In this document: in pieces, positions 8,202 to 15,542 of the stretch
Position numbering within the stretch: position 1 is the stretch's first letter
How the letters are laid out: each line of letters begins with the position of its first letter
Assembly: GCA_900771425.1 (NCBI GenBank)
Contig: CAAGNV010000051.1
Coordinates: forward strand, 20,345 to 84,344
DNA from: Bacteroidaceae bacterium
GTDB lineage: Bacteria; Bacteroidota; Bacteroidia; Bacteroidales; Bacteroidaceae
Direction: 5' to 3'
Length of the DNA stretch: 64,000 nucleotides
The notes under the pieces: model-generated
Told to the model about the DNA's origin: nothing
Database searches by the model: none
What the model saw: the letters and a program-made list of their open reading frames with translations, nothing else
Made by a program: the position numbers and the translations under genes

Positions 8202-9452
8202 TTACTTGATGCTGACTTTCAGTGGGCTGTTTGCCGTCTGTGCAAAGCGGTTGAGGTATGCCTCCCATGCCTTGAATGAGTCGAAACCAGTCTCTACGTT
8301 GTTGCTCCAACCCGAACCGAAGTAGTATGTCAGCGAGTTCTGCTTCTCGGTGAGTGCAAGTATGTGGCCTGAAGCGCTTGGCAGTCCCTTTTCTTCCTTG
8401 AAGTACATCTTGCTCATTGGCTGAGTGAAGACGGTTCCTACATATATCTGGCCAAAGGTCTTGTTGAGTTCCTTGCGGAATGGTTCCTTGTATTGCTTTG
8501 AGTCGCCGAGGTCTTCGTAGCACATGTACTTGCCTTTCTGGTTCATGATGTATGCTGACGGATTTTCGTCGTGCACGATGATGCCGACTGCGATCGGCAG
8601 GTTATGGGTTAGACCTTCGTATGTCACCGTAGTGCGATTGAGGTGGCTGCCTCCGTCGAGGCTGATGATGCGCTTCTCGGTGATGTCCATCCCATCGACT
8701 TTCTCTGTAGGGAATGTGAGTTCGAAGGTGAGACGGAGCGGACCGTTGTCGAGTACCTTGAATTCTTTGTAGCAGTGAGGGTAGGCTATGGTGTTGCCTT
8801 CGTCGGTGATGAGTGCCGGTGTACCGCATCCGAGTGTAGGACCGACCTTGTAACAGTCCATACCTGTTCCGTGGTCAACATGGTAACTGACTGCATAGTA
8901 AATCTCTGTGGCGAGGTCCTCGCGACCTATTGAGCGCAGACGGCGTGATGCGTCGGCGATAGTGGGGTCGAGTTCGAGTTTGTAGCGGTCATCGACCACG
9001 AGGCGTGACGTGCGTTTGTTCCAGATGTCATATCCCCACGCCTGTTCTCCGCTCTTGTAGAGTGCTGGTCCGTAGCATCGGAATGCCACCCGGTCGTTTT
9101 CCCATGCAAAGTCGTCCTTGCGCTCAGGGTATTGTTTGCCAAAGACTAATGGCTCATATTTGGCTGGCTGTCCAGGCTTTACGTAATAGATTGACTTTGC
9201 CTTGCCGCCGACACCTGCCTGGAATATCAGTTTGCCGTCGTAGGTCTGCTGACTTGTTATCTCGTGCCCGTCGGCATCGGTGACGATGACTTGAGTGGTC
9301 TTGAGTTTTGACTCGATTGTCTTCATGTCAACTTCAGCCATGTCGATACGTGAGAAATCGAGTTTGTTGCTTACTGTCACGGTCACTTTCTGTGCATGGC
9401 ATAATGCAGCCGACGTAATCATGGCTGCGATGAGTGTCAATACCTTATTCAT
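8202..9452 (-). CDS. DUF4861 family secreted protein
   Basis: A 416-residue exported protein (signal peptide ending ALCHAQ). It begins with a beta-rich part (KVTVTVSNKLDFSRIDMAEVD), then a long segment with WENDRVAFRCYGPAL, GTGMDCYKVGPTLGCG and ITEKRIISLDGGSHLNR. This pattern matches DUF4861 proteins of Bacteroidetes, which often occur in glycan-utilisation loci. Their biochemical activity is not settled as far as I know. Here the gene sits between rnr and the ompH-murI pair with short spacers (48 and 19 nt), not in a glycan locus. Confidence 0.75.
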   Translation of the reverse strand: MNKVLTLIAAMITSAALCHAQKVTVTVSNKLDFSRIDMAEVDMKTIESKLKTTQVIVTDADGHEITSQQTYDGKLIFQAGVGGKAKSIYYVKPGQPAKYEPLVFGKQYPERKDDFAWENDRVAFRCYGPALYKSGEQAWGYDIWNKRTSRLVVDDRYKLELDPTIADASRRLRSIGREDLATEIYYAVSYHVDHGTGMDCYKVGPTLGCGTPALITDEGNTIAYPHCYKEFKVLDNGPLRLTFELTFPTEKVDGMDITEKRIISLDGGSHLNRTTVTYEGLTHNLPIAVGIIVHDENPSAYIMNQKGKYMCYEDLGDSKQYKEPFRKELNKTFGQIYVGTVFTQPMSKMYFKEEKGLPSASGHILALTEKQNSLTYYFGSGWSNNVETGFDSFKAWEAYLNRFAQTANSPLKVSIK

Positions 9453-9500
9453 TGTATGTACTTGTTTTTTAGTTGTTAGTTATATAGTTGATTGATAGTG

Positions 9501-11708
9501 TCAGAGTTTTTTGATGAAGTCGAAGTCGAGCGTCTTGCGGTAGAGGTTTGCCTTTGCCACGCGTATCTGTATGTCGTCGCCCATGCTGAAGCGGTGGTGT
9601 GAGCGTCGTCCGACCAAGCAGTAGTTCTTTTCGTCGAAGTCGAATGGTTCGTCGCCGAGGAAGCGTACACTGATGAATCCCTCGCATTTGTTTTCGTTGA
9701 TTTCGGCATATACGCCGGCTTCGGTCACGCCGCTGATGCGTGCAGCGAAGATTTCGCCGATCTTGTCGCTGAGGAATTCTACTTGCTTGTACTTGATGCT
9801 GGCACGCTCTGCCGATGAGGCGAGTTGCTCCATTGCTGAACTGTGCTCGCAGAGTCCTTCGTACTTCTTGACGCTTGCGCTGGCTCCGCCTTCGGCATAT
9901 CGTGTGAGCAGACGATGTACCATGAGGTCGGGATAACGTCGGATAGGTGATGTGAAGTGGGTGTAATAGTCGAGTGCGAGTCCGTAGTGGCCGATGTTGT
10001 GTGTTGAGTAGCGTGCTTTCATCATGGCGCGCAGCGACACGTTCTCGACGAGGTTCTGAATCTTGTCGCCGTGTACGTCGCGCAGCAGTTTGTTGATGCT
10101 CTTTGCCACTTGGGTTTTTGTTCCTTGTGTGACGACGTGGTACTTGAATCGTCCGACGAAGTTGGCAAGGTTCTCCAACTTGTTAGGGTCGGGCAGGTCG
10201 TGGACTCGGTAAGGCAATGTCTTGGCTTTCTCGCCTTTCTTGACTTTGCCCACGCTCTCGGCAACGGTACGGTTGGCCAGCAACATGAACTCTTCGATGA
10301 GTTTGTTTGCATCCTTTGCTACCTTTGAGTAAACGCCGATAGGGTGGCCTTTCTCGTCGATTTCAAAGCGAACTTCCTCGCGGTCGAAGTCGATTGACCC
10401 GTTGTTCATGCGCTCGGCACGCAGACGGTGTGCCATGCGGTTGAGTGTGATGAGTTCGTCGCAGTATTCGCCTGTACGCTTGTCGCGTGCGACTGGTATG
10501 TGACCTTCGATGTCGTCTGCCTCGCCGTTCTGTTCGAGTATCTCCTGAACTTCTTCATAGGCAAAGCGGCGGTCGCTCTTTATTACGGTATGTACGATGC
10601 GTGACGAGTAGATGTGTGCTTCCTCGTCCATGTCGAATATGGCAGAGAATGTGAGTTTCTCTTCGTCGGGGCGGAGTGAGCATATATAGTTGCAGAGGCG
10701 TTCCGGCAGCATCGGTATGGTGCGGTCAACCAGATATATGGATGTGGCACGCTTCTGTGCTTCCTTGTCGATGACTGAACCTTCGAGTACGTAGTGCGAC
10801 ACGTCGGCAATGTGTACTCCGACCTCGTAGATGGTACGGTCGGCGTTCTTGCCTTTGCCTCGTTCCTTGACACGGATTGACAGTGCGTCGTCGAAGTCCT
10901 TTGCGTCCTTCGGGTCGATGGTGAATGTGGTGACGTCGCGGAAGTCCTCGCGGCCCTTCATGTCGTCGGCCGTAATCTTGTCGCTGAGTCCTTCGGCATA
11001 TTTCTCAACGCTTTCAGGGTATCTGTACGGCAGTCCGAACTCGGCGAGTATGGCGTGCATCTCGGTCTCGTTCTCTCCTGTCTTGCCCAGTATCTCCTTT
11101 ACCTTGCCTCGTGGGTTGCGGCTGTTTTCCGGCCAGTCAATAATCTCAACGAGTACCTTGTCGCCGTCCTTTGCTCCTTTTAATTTATTGGCTTCGATGA
11201 AGATGTCGGACTGCAGCGAACTGTCGGGACGTGTCAGGAAACCGACGCCGTGGCTGATCTGCAATTCGCCCACTATCGGTGCTTTGCTGCGCTCGACTAT
11301 CTCGGTTACTTCGCCGTACTGGCGTGAGTCGTTCTTGCGCATGGCAAAGAGCGAAACTTTCACTCTGTCGCCGTTCAAGGCGTGGAGCGCATCGTCGTCG
11401 TGTACTACGATTGAGGTGCCGTCGTCGAGGTCAACAAAGTTGCGCCCGCTGGCAGTTCGTGCGAATGTGCCGATTGCCTCGTGGTTGGTCTTTGCGTTAT
11501 AGGCGATACCGCCATCGTAGTTGTGGAATATTTCACCATTATCGAGCATCTCGTTCAGAATGTCCACCAGCATCAACTTTGCCGGATGCGTGGTGAGGCG
11601 CAGTCCTGAGAACAATTGTTTTAGTGTAAACGACTCGCGTGAATGGCTGCGCAGGTAGTTCAGTACCCGCTCTCTGAGTTCCTTCTTTGTTAACTTTTGA
11701 CGTGACAT
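9501..11708 (-). CDS. rnr: Ribonuclease R
   Basis: A 735-residue processive 3'-5' exoribonuclease of the RNB family. An N-terminal winged helix (KLTKKELRERVLNYLRSH) and cold-shock domains are followed by the RNB catalytic core with TIDPKDAKDFDDALSI, whose aspartates bind the metals. The HYTHFTSPIRRYPDLMVHR block and a C-terminal S1 domain (GEIFAARISGVTEAGVYAEI) complete it. An in-frame TTG start 12 codons upstream falls within the promoter box, so the ATG at 11708 is preferred. It leads a same-strand run through DUF4861, ompH and murI, and is divergent from cysS. Confidence 0.97.
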   Translation of the reverse strand: MSRQKLTKKELRERVLNYLRSHSRESFTLKQLFSGLRLTTHPAKLMLVDILNEMLDNGEIFHNYDGGIAYNAKTNHEAIGTFARTASGRNFVDLDDGTSIVVHDDDALHALNGDRVKVSLFAMRKNDSRQYGEVTEIVERSKAPIVGELQISHGVGFLTRPDSSLQSDIFIEANKLKGAKDGDKVLVEIIDWPENSRNPRGKVKEILGKTGENETEMHAILAEFGLPYRYPESVEKYAEGLSDKITADDMKGREDFRDVTTFTIDPKDAKDFDDALSIRVKERGKGKNADRTIYEVGVHIADVSHYVLEGSVIDKEAQKRATSIYLVDRTIPMLPERLCNYICSLRPDEEKLTFSAIFDMDEEAHIYSSRIVHTVIKSDRRFAYEEVQEILEQNGEADDIEGHIPVARDKRTGEYCDELITLNRMAHRLRAERMNNGSIDFDREEVRFEIDEKGHPIGVYSKVAKDANKLIEEFMLLANRTVAESVGKVKKGEKAKTLPYRVHDLPDPNKLENLANFVGRFKYHVVTQGTKTQVAKSINKLLRDVHGDKIQNLVENVSLRAMMKARYSTHNIGHYGLALDYYTHFTSPIRRYPDLMVHRLLTRYAEGGASASVKKYEGLCEHSSAMEQLASSAERASIKYKQVEFLSDKIGEIFAARISGVTEAGVYAEINENKCEGFISVRFLGDEPFDFDEKNYCLVGRRSHHRFSMGDDIQIRVAKANLYRKTLDFDFIKKL

Positions 11709-11732
11709 AGGCTTCAAGTTTGTTTTGTTGTG

Positions 11733-11740
11733 CAAAGTAA
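11733..11740 (-). promoter_or_regulatory. Putative -7 box of rnr
   Basis: TTACTTTG followed by CA on the minus strand, one mismatch from TAnnTTTG, about 25 nt before the chosen ATG. Confidence 0.5.
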
Positions 11741-11912
11741 GCAATTTTTCTGCATTTAACCAATTATTTAGGTGGAAAAAACAATCATACAGCCATAAAC
11801 CTTTTCCTGATAATGGCGAATCAACTGCTTTTAGGTGACTGCTGAATATCTGATTTTGTCAGGAAAGACATAAAAAATCGCTTTTGCCAATGCCTAATTC
11901 CCAATTATTTCG

Positions 11913-11920
11913 TACCTTTG
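11913..11920 (+). promoter_or_regulatory. Promoter (-7 box) of cysS
   Basis: TACCTTTG followed by CA, 26 nt before the ATG. No TTTG is present at the usual -33 distance. Instead the upstream segment CCTAATT...ATTATTT closely resembles the one before the -7 box at 41484. Confidence 0.75.
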
Positions 11921-11946
11921 CACCAGTAATACAATAATGCATCATT

Positions 11947-13461
11947 ATGGAACAAAACTTACTTGTTTATAACACCCTCACCCGTCAGAAGGAACTTTTC
12001 CGTCCTTTGCAACCAGGACACGTCGGCATGTACGTCTGCGGTCCGACCGTCTATGGCGACGCTCACCTCGGTCATGCCCGTCCTGCAATCACGTTCGACA
12101 TCGTATTCCGCTATCTCCAGCATATAGGCTACAAAGTGCGCTATGTACGTAACATCACCGACGTAGGTCACCTCGAGCATGATGCCGACGAAGGCGAGGA
12201 CAAGATTGCCAAGAAAGCACGTCTGGAACAACTGGAACCGATGGAAGTGGCTCAGTACTACACTAATCGCTTCCATGATGCCATGAACGCACTGGGCTGT
12301 CTGCCTCCGTCGATCGAACCACATGCTACCGGGCATATCATCGAACAGGAGCAACTCGTAGAGGAAATCCTCAAGAACGGATATGCATACGAGTCAAACG
12401 GCTCGGTATATTTCGACGTCGAGGCTTACAACAAAGACCACCATTACGGTGTTCTCTCCGGACGTAACCTTGACGACATCATCAACAACTCGCGCGAATT
12501 GGCAGGAGTCGGCGAAAAGAAAAACCAAGCCGACTTTGCACTCTGGAAGAAGGCTCAGCCCGAACACATCATGCGATGGCCAAGCCGCTGGAGCGACGGA
12601 TTCCCAGGATGGCACTGTGAGTGTACGGCCATGGGACGTAAATATCTCGGCAACCACTTCGACATTCACGGCGGCGGCATGGACCTCATATTCCCTCACC
12701 ACGAATGCGAGATAGCACAGGCTGTTGCCAGTCAGGGCGACCAGATGGTGCACTACTGGGTACATAACAACATGATAACCATCAACGGACAGAAGATGGG
12801 TAAGAGCCTTGGCAACTTCATCACTCTCAACGAATTCTTTGAAGGCAGCCACAAGGACAAGGACGGCAACGAGATGCTTGCACAGGCTTATGCACCGATG
12901 ACCATCCGCTTCTTCATACTGCAGGCACACTACCGCTCGACAGTCGATTTCAGCAACGACGCACTCCTGGCGGCGCAGAAGGGATACGAGCGACTGATGG
13001 ATGCTTACAAGACCCTCACTTCGCTCACTGCCAATGCCGCATCAGGACAGACGGAAGTGACAGTCGCCGACATCGATGCCCTTCGCCAGAAGTGCTACGA
13101 CGCCATGAACGACGACTTCAATACGCCGATTGTCATCAGCAACCTCTTCGAGGCTTCACGCGTCATCAACCAACTTGCCGACAAGAAGGCAAACATAGGT
13201 GCCGATGCCTTGAAGGCTCTCAACGAACTGTTCAGCCTCTTTACGTTCGACATCCTCGGACTTCAGAACGCAGCCGGCAACAACAATGCCGACCGCGAAG
13301 CAGCCTTCGGCGAAGTCGTTGACATGCTGCTCGAACAGCGAATGAAGGCTAAGGCAAACAAGGACTGGGCTACGAGCGATGCCATCCGCGACAAACTCGC
13401 TGCACTCGGCTTTGAAGTGAAGGACACCAAGGACGGATTCAGCTGGAAACTGAATAAATAA
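11947..13461 (+). CDS. cysS: Cysteine--tRNA ligase
   Basis: A 504-residue class I aminoacyl-tRNA synthetase that charges tRNA-Cys. It carries CGPTVYGDAHLGH (Cys31 zinc ligand, HLGH signature 40-43), the zinc-site segments HCECTAMG and HHECEIAQ, and the KMGKS form of the KMSKS loop at 283-287. Length and C-terminal DALR/anticodon region are normal for the family. It is transcribed divergently from rnr. Confidence 0.98.
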   Translation: MEQNLLVYNTLTRQKELFRPLQPGHVGMYVCGPTVYGDAHLGHARPAITFDIVFRYLQHIGYKVRYVRNITDVGHLEHDADEGEDKIAKKARLEQLEPMEVAQYYTNRFHDAMNALGCLPPSIEPHATGHIIEQEQLVEEILKNGYAYESNGSVYFDVEAYNKDHHYGVLSGRNLDDIINNSRELAGVGEKKNQADFALWKKAQPEHIMRWPSRWSDGFPGWHCECTAMGRKYLGNHFDIHGGGMDLIFPHHECEIAQAVASQGDQMVHYWVHNNMITINGQKMGKSLGNFITLNEFFEGSHKDKDGNEMLAQAYAPMTIRFFILQAHYRSTVDFSNDALLAAQKGYERLMDAYKTLTSLTANAASGQTEVTVADIDALRQKCYDAMNDDFNTPIVISNLFEASRVINQLADKKANIGADALKALNELFSLFTFDILGLQNAAGNNNADREAAFGEVVDMLLEQRMKAKANKDWATSDAIRDKLAALGFEVKDTKDGFSWKLNK

Positions 13462-13553
13462 CAACAAACAGCCCATTCCGTATCTCATCGCGGTGGAGGC
13501 TTTCCTACACACTCGGGGTGGATGAATGAGGCTCGTATAATTTCTTATATCCT

Positions 13554-13751
13554 ATGTCCAAACTACAAAAACTATTGATGATCATATCACTCCTCTTTAT
13601 AGTGATATGCCTCGGTGTCTGCATCTATTTCGATACGGCATTGCCATCCGACGACCCTAACGCATCGACATTCTACGTCATGACCGGAGTCTTTGGCGCA
13701 GCAGCCGCTTGGTTCGTCATCACGTTCATCAAGAGCAACAGAAAACAATAA
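13554..13751 (+). CDS. Small two-helix membrane protein
   Basis: A 65-residue protein with two predicted membrane helices (MIISLLFIVICLGVCIYF and FYVMTGVFGAAAAWFVITFI) joined by a short polar loop (DTALPSDDPNAST) and ending in a basic tail KSNRKQ. I do not recognise the family. It lies 92 nt after cysS and just before a strong terminator, so it is probably the last gene of the cysS transcript. Confidence 0.7.
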   Translation: MSKLQKLLMIISLLFIVICLGVCIYFDTALPSDDPNASTFYVMTGVFGAAAAWFVITFIKSNRKQ

Positions 13752-13785
13752 TTGCCACGGCGGCTTTCCTAAATACCCTATACGA

Positions 13786-13826
13786 CAGAAACCTCCACAT
13801 TGCCATCAGCAGTGTGGAGGTTTCTG
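13786..13826 (+). terminator. Rho-independent terminator after cysS and the small membrane gene
   Basis: A perfect 14-bp stem (CAGAAACCTCCACA / TGTGGAGGTTTCTG) with a 13-nt loop, followed by a short T run. It could act from both directions. Confidence 0.8.
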
Positions 13827-13916
13827 TTTGCAAAAACAGTGGCGTGCATGGCAATTCACTCCCCACGTTTTCGATTCATTTTTACGTCAGCGATATCCAT
13901 TGATTCAAATCAATGA

Positions 13917-14209
13917 ATATTACAAAAGTCCTATTCTTGCCCTTCTCTTTTTTGACCCCGAAACGTAGGATTTGACCAAAACAACAGACAAAAATCGGAC
14001 TCTCATAAGCCTCTGATAATCATCGTACATAGCAGGGGGTAAAAATGCAGCCAAATCTTCGGGCAATAAGATTTGGTTCTTCGGCCGATAAGATTTGGAT
14101 CTTATGGCGATAAGATTTGGTTCTTCCGCCCCGAAGATATGGCTGCGTTTCCAGTAGCACGAAATTGACCGAATGAAAATATTACAAAAGTCCTATTTTT
14201 GACAATGGG
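13917..14209 (+). repeat. Interspersed repeat element, copy 2 (type A flanks)
   Basis: The core is 14047-14146 (100 bp). The box TCTGATAATCAT is at 14012-14023. Direct repeats ATTACAAAAGTCCTATT lie at both ends (about 13918 and 14180). One internal unit reads GATTTGGATCTT instead of GATTTGGTTCTT. It lacks the extra left end present in copies 1 and 3. Confidence 0.9.
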
Positions 14210-14263
14210 CGAAAATGCCTGAATCGAATGCGGCGAGGTCCAATAACCATTATAATAAAAAAA

Positions 14264-14300
14264 AGAAGTGGAGGTCAAAGCCTTGTTGTCCTCCACTTCT
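14264..14300 (-). terminator. Rho-independent terminator of the bamA-ompH operon
   Basis: On the minus strand an 11-bp stem (AGAAGTGGAGG / CCTCCACTTCT) is followed by eight T residues, 24 nt after the ompH stop. Confidence 0.9.
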
Positions 14301-14323
14301 GGGTATTGAATCTTGGCAGCCTA

Positions 14324-14821
14324 TTACTTGATGCCAAGCTTTGCCTTTACCTGATTTGTCACGTCTGTGCTGATTGTCTCGTTGATGAACGGAATACCGG
14401 CAGTGACATCCATGACGTAAACATAACCGCCTGATGTGCCTACTTCCTGAATAGCCTTGGTAATCTTGTCGCTGATCAATTGCATCTTCTCGCTCTGAGC
14501 CTTGCTCATCTCCTGGTCGGCAGTCTGAGCATACTGCTGGTAACGCTGCTGGAGGTCAGAGAGTTCCTGCTCGCGACGCTGCTTTGTTGCGTCAGGGAGT
14601 GAAGCACCGTTCTTCTGGTAGTCCTCGAGCTTGCTGTCGAATTCATCCTGCAGGCGCTTGAGCTCGTCTTGGTATGACTTGCCGAGAGTCTGGAGCTCAG
14701 TCTGGGCAGTTGTGTACTCAGGCATTGCCTGAATGATTGTTGCTGAGTTTACGTGTGCAAACTTCTGTGCAAATGCGCTCATTGGCAGTGCGATGAGTGC
14801 TGCTAAAATCAATTTTTTCAT
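14324..14821 (-). CDS. OmpH/Skp family periplasmic chaperone (paralogue 2)
   Basis: A 165-residue protein with signal peptide MKKLILAALIALPMSAFAQ, the conserved KFAHVNSATIIQAMPEYTTAQTEL opening, a long charged coiled coil and a C-terminal VYVMDVTAGIPFINETISTDVT block. It is a typical Skp-like chaperone for outer-membrane protein delivery. A longer frame starting at a GTG (15028) overlaps the preceding gene and lacks a signal peptide, so the internal ATG is used. It is last in the operon and followed by a strong terminator. Confidence 0.93.
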   Translation of the reverse strand: MKKLILAALIALPMSAFAQKFAHVNSATIIQAMPEYTTAQTELQTLGKSYQDELKRLQDEFDSKLEDYQKNGASLPDATKQRREQELSDLQQRYQQYAQTADQEMSKAQSEKMQLISDKITKAIQEVGTSGGYVYVMDVTAGIPFINETISTDVTNQVKAKLGIK

Positions 14822-14942
14822 TGTTGGTTGAGTTTTTGTTATTATTATGTTTTGTTGATTGTTATTGTGGAGCGGATGGGTGGGTGCATGGGCTGATTGA
14901 TCTGACGTGATTTGTGGAATGCCCTTCCCCGTCCTTTTATTA

Positions 14943-15455
14943 TCAGTGTGCGTATCCGAGTTTGAGGAGTACTTCGTCGCTGATGTCGATCTTTGGTGAC
15001 GCATAGATGATGCTGCCGCCTGATGCACGGTCGAGCACGAGTTGGTAACCCTTCTGGTCAGAGATGTCCTTTACGGCATTGTATATCTCGTCCTGGATTG
15101 GTGCCATGAGACTCTGGCGCTTTTTGAAGAGTTCGCCTTCGTTGCCGAAGTACTTCTTCTTCAGGTCGCTTGCCTGCTTTTCCTTGGTCATTATGTCCTC
15201 TTCGGCCTTTTGCTTCTGTGTGTCGCTGAGGAACACTGCTTCTGACTGATACTTCTTATACATTGTCTCAACTTCCTGCAGGAGTGCTTCTACCTCGCCT
15301 TCCCACTTCTTTGAAACTTGGTTCAGCTGTTCGTTTGCGCGCTCGTATGCAGGTACGTTCTTAAGTATGTATTCCATGTCAACGAGGGCAAACTTCTGTG
15401 CACTGGCTGTCATTGCTGCCATTGCTACGAATAAGGATAACAGTAATTTTTTCAT
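14943..15455 (-). CDS. OmpH/Skp family periplasmic chaperone (paralogue 3)
   Basis: A 170-residue Skp-like protein with signal peptide MKKLLLSLFVAMAAMTASAQ, then KFALVDMEYILKNVPAYERANEQL and a charged coiled coil rich in Lys and Glu. The C-terminal block LVLDRASGGSIIYASPKIDISDEV is conserved. It lies directly downstream of bamA, the classical skp position, and about 120 nt before the next paralogue. Confidence 0.93.
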   Translation of the reverse strand: MKKLLLSLFVAMAAMTASAQKFALVDMEYILKNVPAYERANEQLNQVSKKWEGEVEALLQEVETMYKKYQSEAVFLSDTQKQKAEEDIMTKEKQASDLKKKYFGNEGELFKKRQSLMAPIQDEIYNAVKDISDQKGYQLVLDRASGGSIIYASPKIDISDEVLLKLGYAH

Positions 15456-15542
15456 AAGTGTTTTGTTGTTTTATTGGTTCTCTTCTTGTTAGTTGACTTG
15501 TTTAATACGTGATGGTTTATTTCCGGAGTGCCATTTCGTACG

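Larger units (their letters stand above)
13752..14323. other. Intergenic region between convergent genes
   Basis: It contains the terminator of the cysS side (13786-13826), repeat copy 2 (13917-14209) and the terminator of the ompH side (14264-14300). No ORF in it is convincing. Confidence 0.75.

Noticed and set aside
13462..13553. Possible tRNA or small RNA between cysS and the small membrane gene
   Set aside because: No cloverleaf or T-loop GGTTC motif could be found; only ordinary sequence.
14822..15028. GTG-initiated N-terminal extension of OmpH paralogue 2
   Set aside because: It overlaps the preceding gene, has low-complexity His/Thr/Gln composition and would hide a standard signal peptide.
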